From contig CAWUJH010000004.1 of the NCBI GenBank assembly GCA_963922875.1, positions 186,001 to 250,000 of the forward strand: a stretch of 64,000 bases of DNA. Reading direction: 5' to 3'. Positions 19,972-28,431 of this stretch are shown here, in pieces. The stretch's first letter is position 1. Each line of letters begins with the position of its first letter. The DNA comes from Ketobacter sp963922875 (GTDB lineage Bacteria > Pseudomonadota > Gammaproteobacteria > Pseudomonadales > Ketobacteraceae). The translations under genes were made by a program, and so were the position numbers. The notes below the pieces were generated by a model, which saw nothing but the letters and a program-made list of their open reading frames with translations, had not been told where the DNA came from and made no database searches.

Positions 19972-21107
19972 TTAATTTACGCGGCGTGTGTTTCGTATCA
20001 CTACCCCGCCAATTTTGATCAACTTTAAACGAATCGTATCAACCTGAGCATTCGATAGTTCAGTCCCCTGCAACAGCAGACGACGCAAGGTCTCCATCAG
20101 CGTATACGCCATGGCCGACAAGAGTAATCGAAACTGATTGGGCCACCAGTCATGACATGAGGTGCGATCAGAGAACAGGTACTGTTGTTCCTTGATCCGG
20201 TTTTTCATTTCGCCCCGGGCACAGTACATTTTCTGATACAGATGTTTGGGGCTATGCGTCAGGCTCGTGACCACAAAGCGTGGGTTACTTCCCTTGTCGC
20301 CGTGTTCTGCCTTGACGATGATCCGTCGTGCGTCGGGCCAGCTTTTGGCGGCGTACATAAACTCAGAGAATAACGTTTGTTTCTGGTTTTCTATGCAATA
20401 CAAGGTTTCCGCCAGGTGAATCAGAGCGGCACTTTGTTGCTGTAAAACGCTGTTTTTGGCGATGCCAACGACATAATCCACCCGGTTTCTGTCACACCAG
20501 TTCAGAATCCGCGGAACGGCAAACCCCGAATCACCCCGAAATAGAATGTGTACTTTAGGCCATGCTGTACGCAGCTTCGACACCAGTAATTTCAGAACGG
20601 CTGCGGCATGAAACGCGGCTCCGCGTGACGCCGGCCTCAAGTAACTGGCCAGTAATTGCTTGCCACAAAACACATACAATGGCAGGAAACAATAATGATC
20701 GTAGAAAGCATTGAAGTGGCGACCGACCTGTTCTCCATGAACGGGGTCATCGGTGGCATCAAAATCCAGGATAAGCCGGCGAGGCGGCTGCCTATGGCTG
20801 GCTATGAACTGATCAAGCAAAACCTCGTGCATGCGCAACGCAGCATCCTGACCCGCCCGATTTTCCAATCGACACAGCGTCGATGCGCTGGCCAGTACAT
20901 CGTCTTGTCCAGTGCTGGTTTGAAACGCGGTATCCTGTCTCAAAACGGTGTGGTCGTTCAGGTCTTCATAGCCTGCCGCCAAGCCGTATATACGCTGGCG
21001 CAGTAATGTTTGCTGGCTGTGAATGATCAGATCCGGATTGCGTGGGTCATGCAATACTTTATCCAATGCCTTGGTTATCCCATCGCCAAATATCCAATGC
21101 TAGGCAC
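19719..21107 (-). mobile_element. IS1380-family element, 5'-truncated
   Basis: Contains an IS1380-type transposase gene that lacks its N-terminal part. The left boundary is proposed at CCTAG, 19719. The right side is lost somewhere between 21066 and 21107, before the duplicated target site of IS66. The copy should be inactive. Confidence 0.5.
19972..21066 (-). pseudogene. IS1380-family transposase, N-terminus missing
   Basis: 364 residues remain of a family usually near 430-450. Conserved IS1380 stretches are LLRQRIYGLAAGYEDLNDH, RRLILDFDATDDPVHG (with the catalytic Asp), HILFRGDSGFAVPRIL and CARGEMKNRIKEQQ (with the catalytic Glu). Reading upstream of 21066, the frame continues only a few codons to a TAG near 21100, so the first 60-80 residues are absent. 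It is a cut-and-paste DDE transposase now broken. Confidence 0.8.
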
Positions 21108-21115
21108 CATGCAAA
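21108..21115. repeat. 8-bp target-site duplication of IS66, left copy
   Basis: CATGCAAA directly precedes the IS66 end at 21116 and is repeated exactly at 25498-25505 directly after the other end. IS66 elements make 8-bp duplications. Confidence 0.92.
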
Positions 21116-21147
21116 GAAAGCGTTCAAACAAGAACGTATTGAACCTT

Positions 21148-21740
21148 CTACCGCTTCAAGTCAGACTGTAGTGCCCGTTGCTCAAAACACACCTTCCAGT
21201 TCCTTGGCGTAAGCTCATGTACTTTGCTGGCAGGGTGTTGTCCCACCCGCTGCATCACATCAATCAGATAAGTATACGGATCAACGCCCTGTAAGCGGCA
21301 AGAGCACACCAGTGTTTGAATGATGCCCGCGTAGTGCGCGCCTAGTTCAGACCAATTAAAGAGCCAGTTCTTTTTCCCACAAGGAATCACCCGAAGCGCC
21401 CGCTCTACATGATTGGTATCCAGAGGAATATCGGCATCTGCCAAGAATGCACGCAATCCAGCTTCGCGCCTCAGCGCATAATTGATCGCATCCAGTATTG
21501 GGCTTTCGGTGGCCACTAAGTCCGGTTTATCGACGAGTTGTGTACACCATAAGAAGAATTTATCGACAACCACCTTGCTGTGTTCACCGCGATAGGCCAG
21601 TTTACTGGCATCGGCGAGCTTTTTATCTTTGATCGTCTGCTCATAGGCGTATAAGAAGCCAATTAGGTCGAGTGCCTGGTTGGCCAGCTCAGGCTCATCC
21701 TCTAGCGCACGCTCAAAGTAACGGCGAGTATGAACCCAGC
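21148..21740 (-). pseudogene. tnpC: IS66 transposase TnpC, C-terminal part
   Basis: Translating from the intron boundary gives WVHTRRYFERALEDEPELAN, then LIGFLYAYEQTIKDKKLADA and onward to the stop. The C-terminal NHVERALRVIPCGKKNWLF region holds the last catalytic residue of the IS66 DDE domain, followed by the short IS66 C-terminal unit ending LTPRNW. It is the continuation of the N-terminal part at about 23744-24761; the two are parted by about 2 kb of group II intron. Confidence 0.88.
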
Positions 21741-23743
21741 TTGCGACAGGCTAAGCCTGAGAATAAAGGAGGAATACTGATGTAATCTGAAATTATTCAT
21801 TGAAATCCAGAGGGTTCAACCCCCTCCTGGTAAAGACTAACCATCAGCCAGAAGCGAGTCTTGCATGGGTGGCGGCAACGCCATTCGTGAAGCGTAGACA
21901 GCGGGTACTGAAGCCGTGGGATGGAGTCTCGATATCATACTCCTGCTGGAGACTTCATTCTGTTGGGTGTGGGGTCAGCACTGCTTGCACCGATTTGGTA
22001 AGGTGCAAAAGTCCGGCCGGGATCTATGACCAGGGCAAAGGTACAGGATGGATTTCTCAGGAACCTGTGAGATCCAGTATTGACCTGAACCAACAACCAT
22101 TGGCTCTATGGTTGAAAAGAGCCAGGCTACCAAAGTTTGCTTCTGCTTTGGTGGAGCGAACAGGAAGCGCATTCAGGAGTTTGGGAGCGAATCCATAAGC
22201 GACCAAATAGTCGATGCTGGAAGTCTTAGTGCTCCATAGTACCGTTGACTCAGGGGAACTCTGCTCAGGAGGACCCTGACGAGGAAAGGGAGCATCATAA
22301 TTATTGAACTGTGATTGGGAAACATAATGGGTGCTCAGAAACCTGCATTTGTGTCAACGAAACAAGAACAGATAGCCAATTTGGCTAGAAATAACTCAGA
22401 GGTAAGTTTTACCTCTTTGCACCATTATATTGATTATGCTTGGCTGCATCTCGCTTACCAGCAGACCCGGAAAGATGGGGCTGTTGGGGTAGATAGAGTA
22501 TCGGCACGTGAGTACGAACAAAACCTAAAGAGAAATCTTGAAGGTTTGCTCGCTCGGATAAAATCCGGGCGCTATCGTGCACCAGCTATTCGCCGAGCCT
22601 ATATACCGAAAGGCGATGGAAAACAGCGCCCATTGGGCATACCTACGTTTGAGGACAAAATAGTTCAAAGAGCGGTGGTGATGTTGCTGGAACCAATATA
22701 CGAGCAGGATTTTCATCATGCTTCATTTGGCTTTCGGAAAGGGCGATCCGCGCATCATGCGCTGCAATACCTACGTAACCGTATAATGGATGACCATGGT
22801 CGTTGGATTTTAGACGTCGATATACAGAAATATTTCGATACCATCAATCATGGTCAGTTGCGAGAATTTCTAGACAAGCGAGTGCGTGACGGTGTTATAC
22901 GTAAATTGATCGATAAATGGCTGAAAGCCGGAATTATGGAGGCTGGTCAGTTAAGCAAACCTTCACAAGGGACACCGCAAGGCGGGGTTATTTCGCCTTT
23001 GCTAGCCAATATCTACCTTCACTATGTGTTGGATGAATGGTTTGAAAGCGCGGTACGCCCCCGAATGAAAGGGCGTTGTAGCTTGACTCGATTTGCCGAT
23101 GATTTTGTCATGGTATTTGAGGACTATCAAGATTGCTACCGGGCACAAGAAGTGCTGGGGAAGCGGTTTGAAAAGTACAGTCTCACTTTGCACCCTGACA
23201 AAACCCGACGAATAGACTTTAGATTCCGTTATCGAAAAGCGAATATTCAGAGGGGGAAGGCCGTTAACTTCGACTTCTTGGGTTTCACTCACTATTGGGG
23301 AAAATCCAGGCGTGGGAAGTTTGTTGTCTATCAGAAAACAGCAAAGGATCGTTTAGCTAAAGCGTTAAAAGCAATAAGCCTGTTCTGCAAAAACAATCGC
23401 CATAGGCCGTTGGATGAGCAGCAGGCGCGTTTGAATCGGCGCTTAGTGGGTCACTATGCCTATTTTGGTATTACGGGCAACAGCAAGTCACTTCGTAACC
23501 TGCACTACAGGGCACAGCGATTGTGGCATAAATGGCTGGGTCGTCGGTCTAGGAAAAGCTACATACCCTGGAAGCGCTTTGCTCTACTACTTAAACGCCT
23601 TCCGTTGGCAGCGCCGAAAATTTATCATCAATATTACGCGCACCATCAAGCAGCAAAACAATAGTTATGAGGAACCGGATGCGTTAATTGCGCTCGTCCG
23701 GGTCTGTGAGGGTTGAGGGCGGTAACGTCCTCTTCTACTCGGA
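21741..23743 (+). mobile_element. Group II intron, antisense in IS66 tnpC
   Basis: The 5' end begins TTGCGACAGG, close to the GUGCGAC start usual for bacterial group II introns. About 570 bases of structured RNA precede a reverse transcriptase gene. Domain V lies at about 23671-23712, with AACCGGAUGCGUUAAUUGCG, the CGUCCGG return arm and UGUGAGGG, and a domain VI hairpin GAGGGCGGTAACGTCCTC follows. The boundary is set by restoring the tnpC frame and is good to a few bases. The intron is on the strand opposite tnpC, so splicing cannot repair that mRNA. Confidence 0.85.
22327..23664 (+). CDS. ltrA: Group II intron reverse transcriptase/maturase
   Basis: About 445 residues from ATG 22327 (GGGA upstream). 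The reverse transcriptase shows IPKGDGKQRPLGIPTFEDKIVQRA, YFDTINHGQL, the QGTPQGGVISPLLANIYLHY block, and the catalytic site as FADD (usual YADD). The thumb/maturase X region has VNFDFLGFTHYW and the group II intron-specific C-terminal domain with LRNLHYRAQRLWHKWLGRRS. No HNH endonuclease domain is present, so retrohoming would need to use a replication-fork primer. It binds its own intron RNA for splicing and reverse transcription. It appears intact. Confidence 0.93.
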   Translation: MGAQKPAFVSTKQEQIANLARNNSEVSFTSLHHYIDYAWLHLAYQQTRKDGAVGVDRVSAREYEQNLKRNLEGLLARIKSGRYRAPAIRRAYIPKGDGKQRPLGIPTFEDKIVQRAVVMLLEPIYEQDFHHASFGFRKGRSAHHALQYLRNRIMDDHGRWILDVDIQKYFDTINHGQLREFLDKRVRDGVIRKLIDKWLKAGIMEAGQLSKPSQGTPQGGVISPLLANIYLHYVLDEWFESAVRPRMKGRCSLTRFADDFVMVFEDYQDCYRAQEVLGKRFEKYSLTLHPDKTRRIDFRFRYRKANIQRGKAVNFDFLGFTHYWGKSRRGKFVVYQKTAKDRLAKALKAISLFCKNNRHRPLDEQQARLNRRLVGHYAYFGITGNSKSLRNLHYRAQRLWHKWLGRRSRKSYIPWKRFALLLKRLPLAAPKIYHQYYAHHQAAKQ

Positions 23744-24761
23744 ATAAAGCGTGGGTAACGGACTCGTTTTGCTCGGTGTAGCTGGCATAGGCACTGTAGC
23801 CATCACTGAGTAGTGTGCCGCTAAAATTCTCGAGCAAACAACGAACAACCTCAGTCCCTCGTGACGGTGAAAAATGGAAATAAATCTCGCCCTTGTCACC
23901 GTATAAGGGCCAGAACCAACCCTGACGCATCTTGCCATGTTTGGCACCGGCTTTCTTGGTGCGACCCGCTTTGCTGGGCGTCTCATCCATGGCAATCAAG
24001 GCGCTCTGCAAGATAGAATCGAGCACCGCTTTGGCCACCGGCTCCAGTAACAGCGCGGCTTTCTCGGTAAGGTGAGTCAGTGTGGCCCGGCTGATTTCGA
24101 TGTAGGACGCTTTGAGTTTTTGGTGCTGACGATAGAGGGGTTGGTGATAGATAAATTTGTCCACCAACATGCCAGCTACAAAGCTAACATCCGCAAAGCT
24201 TTTACCGAACACGTTATCGGGTGCCGGTGGCGTGATGAGTGTGTCACTGCCTTTGCGTTTCAGTACCGGACGCATAAAGCGCAACACTTCATAGCTGCTG
24301 CGGTGCATGGCCAATCGATAGGTGTGTTCATAGCGGATAATTTCATACTGTCCTGAGTCCGGCCCATCGAGCTCAGGGCACGACAACAGGATGTCTTTCA
24401 TTGGTACTTGGCTGGCATCAAAACGTAAACCGCTGTCTGCGGGTGTGCCGGGGTGAAGTTTTTTCTTGCGCGTATGAGCGGGCACCTCAACGCGATCGGC
24501 TTTAGGCTCAGGGAGTTCCTCTAACGGATCAAACAGCCCTTTTAAGTCTTCTTGCAACGGCAGGTCAAACTCACGCTTTTCAGACTTGCGACCAAACAAT
24601 TGACGTTGAAACCACGCAATCTGGCGCTGAAGTTTTTTATTCTCCAGCACCAGTTCTTCGTTGTGTTTTTGCTGCGCTTGAACCATTGCTGCTTGTTCTT
24701 GTACAAGCACCAGCAGTTGATCAAAACGTTGTAATTTTTCGGTCTCTAACATGTCGCGCAT
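23744..24761 (-). pseudogene. tnpC: IS66 transposase TnpC, N-terminal part
   Basis: Begins MRDMLETEKLQRFDQLLVLVQEQ with a leucine-zipper-like coiled coil, then the IS66 zinc-binding/IS66 N-terminal region and the DDE catalytic core with IAMDETPSKAG (first Asp) and TLLSDGYSAYASY (second Asp). The frame reads into intron sequence after ESVTHAL and stops. The rest is at 21148-21740. Together the parts would make a TnpC of about 530 residues, the normal size. Confidence 0.88.
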
Positions 24762-24787
24762 TATACTCGATTATCGGCATCTTGACC

Positions 24788-25129
24788 CTATAATTTAAAG
24801 CGTTTTCGTTGTCGAAGCACTTGAATTTCAATGCCTTCAATCAAGCATTGTAGCTCTCGCCAATTGAGTGTTTGTTTGTGGTCGGCACGTTCATTCAAGG
24901 CGAACTGACCTTGTGTTAGTTTCTTCGACCAAATACAAAATCCACCTTCTGCGTAGTACAAGACTTTCATGTAGGTTTTGCGTTTGTTGATGAATACGAA
25001 TAGATGCCCACTCAATGGATCTTCTCGCAATTGATTCTTTACGAGCGCAATAAGGCCTTTGAATGACTTGCGCATATCAGTAGCGCGCTGGTAGAGCCAT
25101 ATCCGTATAGCTTGATCGGAGAGAATCAT
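24788..25129 (-). CDS. tnpB: IS66 accessory protein TnpB
   Basis: 113 residues with the IS66 Orf2 pattern IRIWLYQRATDMRKSFKGLIALV, DPLSGHLFVFINKRKTYMKVLYY and GGFCIWSKKLTQGQF. TnpB is required with TnpA and TnpC for IS66 transposition; its precise role is not known. Its start overlaps the tnpA stop by 4 bases. It appears intact. Confidence 0.93.
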   Translation of the reverse strand: MILSDQAIRIWLYQRATDMRKSFKGLIALVKNQLREDPLSGHLFVFINKRKTYMKVLYYAEGGFCIWSKKLTQGQFALNERADHKQTLNWRELQCLIEGIEIQVLRQRKRFKL

Positions 25130-25416
25130 ACCGGTTGTCGAATCCGTAATACCAGATGATTGCCAATAGCGAGCTCTATAGCCCAGTCATGGCTTACCGG
25201 ATCTTGAGCCAAACCAGCTGGTGCAATTTCAACGAATGAAGAAACCAAATCTTGGTTTTCTAACTTAAGCGTTGAACGCCATTTTGAGAACGAACCATAG
25301 GATAGATTATTCATCTCACAAAACTTGGGCGCTGACAGACCTGATTCTGCGAACTGGTTGATAATGGCTTGCCATTGTTGACGGGTACGACGTTGATATC
25401 TTTGGGGCGTTTCCAT
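25126..25416 (-). CDS. tnpA: IS66 accessory protein TnpA
   Basis: 96 residues. RTRQQWQAIINQFAESGLSAPKFCEMNNLSYGSFSKW is the helix-turn-helix DNA-binding motif of IS66 Orf1. It is first in the tnpA-tnpB-tnpC operon and ends with a 4-base overlap with tnpB. A palindromic stretch just upstream (about 25420-25450, CTCCTGATGAATTGAGGAG) lies in its leader. It appears intact. Confidence 0.9.
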   Translation of the reverse strand: METPQRYQRRTRQQWQAIINQFAESGLSAPKFCEMNNLSYGSFSKWRSTLKLENQDLVSSFVEIAPAGLAQDPVSHDWAIELAIGNHLVLRIRQPV

Positions 25417-25497
25417 AATAGTCTCCTGATGAATTGAGGAGACTATTATGGCCTGTGGTTCGGCGGATTTTTATAGCGTTTCAATTTGAGCGCTTAC

Positions 25498-25505
25498 CAT
25501 GCAAA
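25498..25505. repeat. 8-bp target-site duplication of IS66, right copy
   Basis: CATGCAAA, identical to 21108-21115, directly follows the IS66 end at 25497. Confidence 0.92.
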
Positions 25506-25987
25506 TAGCTTCGCCGACGTTCACTCCAGGCGGTGCTACAGGCACTATTCACCCTGAAATCGTGGGGCATTTAACGAATGACACAGATTTAATTATGGCC
25601 ATGGTCCGTCAAGTCATTGGTTCAATCGATGCTAATTTTACGGCTGATTTTAATAGCGAGGACTATACTGGACACGGCCTTAAAGTGGCATATCTTAAAT
25701 CTCCACCACAGGCGAATAATATTGCAAATGAAATGCGTAACATTTCAACTTCGCTAACACCTTATCCAATGCATGGCCAGGTAAATGCATCGTCATCTGC
25801 TCTGTCAGGCTTTGGGTACTCCTCTATCAACTCGTTCCTTGATGTAGACTTCAACAGCGGAGGAGTTTATAGATATGAGGGGGGAGTAGCGCCCTCTATA
25901 TTCAGTGGTTTAAAAGGCGCATCTTCCCAGGGCACTTACTTTAATTCTAATATTAGAAATAACTATACGTTCACCAAGATTGAATAA
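25499..25987 (+). pseudogene. KTSC-domain protein fragment, 5' end lost
   Basis: 162 residues from the first ATG after IS66. The C-terminal 60 residues, FLDVDFNSGGVYRYEGGVAPS followed by GASSQGTYFNSNIRNNYTFTKI, match the KTSC domain, a short predicted nucleic-acid-binding unit found alone or at the ends of larger proteins. If IS66 is removed, the frame is open leftward through 21061-21107 (encoding CLGYPIAKYPMLGT) into the truncated IS1380 region, so the original N-terminus is gone. It may have been the tail of a larger, possibly toxin-like, protein; that is inference. Confidence 0.6.
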
Positions 25988-25998
25988 CCAGCATAAAT

Positions 25999-26479
25999 AT
26001 GATTGCTCCTACACAAAAGATACCGTTCGCGCTTGCTGTCATCTTATCTGTAGGAGCATTTTTTTATTATTCCATTAAGATTAATCCTGTTTTTGAAAAA
26101 AAACCAATTGTCAGAAAAGCTATAGCACTACGCTTGATAATATTATTCTAACATCCATTGAGAAGTTATACTTGATTGAAACAAATGCGATAGAGGACTC
26201 TTCAGATTTCTCTGAATTTAAGAAACACAAAATCGATGGGTTTCTATTCCCAATGGATCTTGTTGGGAATAGCAAGGTATTTCCTCCTAACTTAAACTTT
26301 ATGATTGGAGGAGATGTTTATATTCGGCACCCAAGCATTTTTGAAAGATTTTTTTCAAATGCTCATAAAAGTGGGTACCTTGTCATTATCCTTAATTCAG
26401 ATACAGCATATCTTTTGAATCAAAATTACACATCTTTTAAAACAGAGCGAGATTGTTTCCTGGGCAACTATACGTAGTA
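25999..26479 (+). pseudogene. Small membrane-anchored protein with frameshift at an A8 tract
   Basis: The frame from ATG 25999 encodes a signal anchor, IPFALAVILSVGAFFYYSI, then stops near 26150. A second frame, open from the A8 tract at 26096-26103, continues through TTLDNIILTSIEKLYLIETNAI to FLGNYT and a stop at 26477-26479. One added A would fuse the two into a protein of about 160 residues with one N-terminal membrane helix. The gene lies 11 bases after the KTSC fragment. It may be a decayed gene, a phase-variable gene, or a sequencing error; family not recognised. Confidence 0.6.
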
Positions 26480-26689
26480 GCTTATCAGAAGGGAATAGTT
26501 TGTTGGCTGCGTGATGATCGCAGTTCAGTGACCTGGGCCCCACAACCAGCACGTGATTGTTTTATGTTCAGAAAAGCTTTGAGCGCATCGATGGTCGAGA
26601 AAAAACTGAAAGTGAACATTCGCCAACATTAGTTCCCTTCGTGGCCCTCTGAGGGTTTTGTGTCGTTGAATCATGCAAGAACCGGGTTG

Positions 26690-26925
26690 GGTCATTTATG
26701 CAATGGTACAACAATCAGCATCGTCATAGTGCGATACAATTCGTGACACTTTCGCAGCGTCATGCTGGTGAAGATGAAGCCGTGTTAATGAATCGCAAGC
26801 GGATATCTGAACTGGCGAAGCAACGAAACCCAAGGCGCTGGTCTGGTGAAACCAGAAATTAGAGTCCGGTGTGTGCAGTTGCATTGAATCCTGAAAAACA
26901 AGAGTCGAGTAAATCGGTAGCCTAA
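26690..26925 (+). pseudogene. IS3-family transposase OrfB, C-terminal remnant
   Basis: The frame reads FMQWYNNQHRHSAIQFVTLS, QRHAGEDEAVL and RNPRRWSGETRN, matching the end of IS3-family OrfB (FVxWYNxxHRHSxIxFVTP ... ERWSGxTRNW). The TAG at 26860-26862 stands where Trp is expected, and the frame then continues SPVCAVALNPEKQ to a second stop at 26923. The catalytic core upstream is missing, so this is a decayed end fragment. Confidence 0.8.
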
Positions 26926-27009
26926 AAGAGAAAGGGGCGATAACTATCTTGAAAAATACCGTCATCATAAAACGACTGGTAAGCCAGATGGATGTATTGT
27001 AGCGTGAAC

Positions 27010-27360
27010 TACGGCAACGAATGCATGATCCTGTTGGCATTACTCTCAAGTGGTTAAGTGCAGTGCTGAATGGGCATTTGAACTATTACAGTGTGCTCGG
27101 CAATAGTAAGAGTATCTCATTGTTTCATTATGAGGTAGTGACGCGCTGGTTCAAACTGCTCCGTCGCCGCAGTCGACGCTTCACGCTTATCTGGGTGCGG
27201 TCTGGTCCGTGGGCAGGCGTTTGCTGCCGGCAGTACGTGTTGTTCATCCCTATCCATAAATGCGATGTAGCATTAAATTCTCGAAGTAGGAGCCGTACGC
27301 GTTCGTAGCGCACGTGCGGATCTGTGAGGGGGGCGCTAGGTGACTGGTGTTCCTACCGCG
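27010..27360 (+). mobile_element. 3' remnant of a second group II intron
   Basis: MHDPVGITLKWLSAVLNGHLNYYSVLGNS and VTRWFKLLRRRSRR match the C-terminal maturase region of a group II intron protein; a frameshift follows, with RLLPAVRVVHPYP in another frame. A domain V sequence is at 27290-27330 (GAGCCGTACGCG ... GTGCGGATCTGTGAGGGG) and domain VI follows to about 27357. Only the last part of the intron remains; it differs in sequence from the intron at 21741. Confidence 0.8.
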
Positions 27361-27764
27361 ACCGGTAAAATCCACGTGGTGCTTGACATGATCGCTGAGT
27401 ATTCAATCCGGCGAACCGTCCGAAAAACTTATTCTCGCAATAACTATCTGCAGCTGAATAATTATGAAGCTTTTTTTACGCTTTCCGTCTCGTAAACACC
27501 ACAAGTAAAAAAAGATTTATTATTCCACTAAAGTGTGAAATACCATTGTTAATTAATGGTGACTTGGTATATATTAATTTCAATTCGTGCTGCAGATTGA
27601 AGTTCAGGAATGTGGAAAAAACTAGCAGCATTGCACGTGGATAGTGTTTGAACAATCATGGAGTTGATATGGACATACTAATGCCAATCTGCGACTTAAG
27701 TGGTGATTTGCTTGAGAGAGTCGCTTTTTATTTTCAATGTATCACTTCCCTTAAAATATAGAAT

Positions 27765-27787
27765 AAGTTCTTAACGTCTAAGAACTT
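27765..27787. promoter_or_regulatory. Perfect inverted repeat, candidate operator
   Basis: AAGTTCTTA (27765-27773) and TAAGAACTT (27779-27787) are exact inverted arms with a 5-base spacer, about 115 bases upstream of the GyrI-like gene. The size and spacing suit a dimeric regulator. No T-run follows. The regulator is not known. Confidence 0.5.
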
Positions 27788-27829
27788 TGTGATTTTAGTT
27801 CCGCATAGTTACGTTAAAGATAATACCGT

Positions 27830-27845
27830 TAACACGTTAGTGTTA
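27830..27845. promoter_or_regulatory. Second inverted repeat upstream of GyrI-like gene
   Basis: TAACAC (27830-27835) and GTGTTA (27840-27845) are exact inverted arms with a 4-base spacer, about 60 bases before the start codon. A possible operator near the promoter. Confidence 0.35.
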
Positions 27846-27903
27846 GTCTGAAATGTTATTTTTTCTTAAAAATAACTAACGAGAGATTGAGAGGAGATTT
27901 CAT

Positions 27904-28350
27904 ATGAACATTACACACGTAGAAAATACGATACAAGTTACTGGAATTGCTATTCACACAAGTAATCAGGAGGCGGCGAAAACAATTCCCGAGCATTGGA
28001 ATAAGTTTTTTAGTGAGGGTATAGCTGCTCAAATTGATGGCAAGCTGAGTGACGATATTTACGCGGTGTATACAGGGTTTGAGAATGAAGGGTTCTCTAA
28101 TGATGGGCAATATACCTTTATTATTGGTGTAAATGTTGGCACGGAGACCGAAGTTCCTAACGGAATGGTTTCTATATCTATTCCTACCGGAGACTATCGG
28201 GTATTTGATGTTGAAAAAGGAAAGCCGGAGAAGGTCTTTGAAAAATGGATAGAAATCTGGGGCGTTGACGACTTTGATAAGGCCTATGTTTGTGACTTTG
28301 AAAAGTATTCACCCGAAGGTGATATTTGTATTAACGTTGGTAAGAAATAG
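27904..28350 (+). CDS. GyrI-like small-molecule-binding protein
   Basis: 148 residues, the size of a stand-alone GyrI-like (AraC effector-binding) domain. Conserved pieces are TIPEHWNKFFSEG, DIYAVYTGFENEG, YTFIIGVNVG, VPNGMVSISIPTGDYRVFDVEKG and the closing acidic strand. A GAGGAG site precedes the ATG. The fold is a duplicated SHS2 module with a cleft that binds lipophilic or cationic molecules; some members inhibit gyrase or hydrolyse electrophilic natural products. It is the nearest soluble gene upstream of the PKS cluster, so a self-protection role is possible but unproven. Confidence 0.8.
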   Translation: MNITHVENTIQVTGIAIHTSNQEAAKTIPEHWNKFFSEGIAAQIDGKLSDDIYAVYTGFENEGFSNDGQYTFIIGVNVGTETEVPNGMVSISIPTGDYRVFDVEKGKPEKVFEKWIEIWGVDDFDKAYVCDFEKYSPEGDICINVGKK

Positions 28351-28431
28351 ACCTTGATTAACATCTAGATAGTGATAGATGGTGAAAAAAAAGGTCGTTC
28401 GTTTGCTGGGTATTCAGGGCAGGGTAGCTAT

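Larger units (their letters stand above)
21116..25497 (-). mobile_element. IS66-family element interrupted by a group II intron
   Basis: Terminal inverted repeats GAAAGCGTTCAAAC (21116 on) and the complement of the right end, GTAAGCGCTCAAAT (25497 backwards), match at most positions, and both ends abut the 8-bp repeat CATGCAAA. Genes tnpA, tnpB and tnpC read on the minus strand. tnpC is split by an intron on the other strand, so the element probably cannot move itself. The exact target duplication points to a fairly recent insertion. Confidence 0.92.
27361..27903. other. Non-coding region before the GyrI-like gene
   Basis: About 540 AT-rich bases with no supported gene. It holds the inverted repeats listed separately at 27765 and 27830 and presumably the promoter of the GyrI-like gene. 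The first 120 bases may be transposon scar. Confidence 0.45.

Noticed and set aside
21812..21830. GGGTTCAACCCCCTCCTGG resembles a tRNA T arm and the end of tRNA-Leu, as an attachment-site copy would
   Set aside because: It lies inside the 5' structured part of the group II intron and there is no acceptor or anticodon arm around it.
28372..28431. GTG start adding 20 residues to the cytochrome protein
   Set aside because: The extension has no leader features and the ATG at 28432 gives a better signal peptide position.
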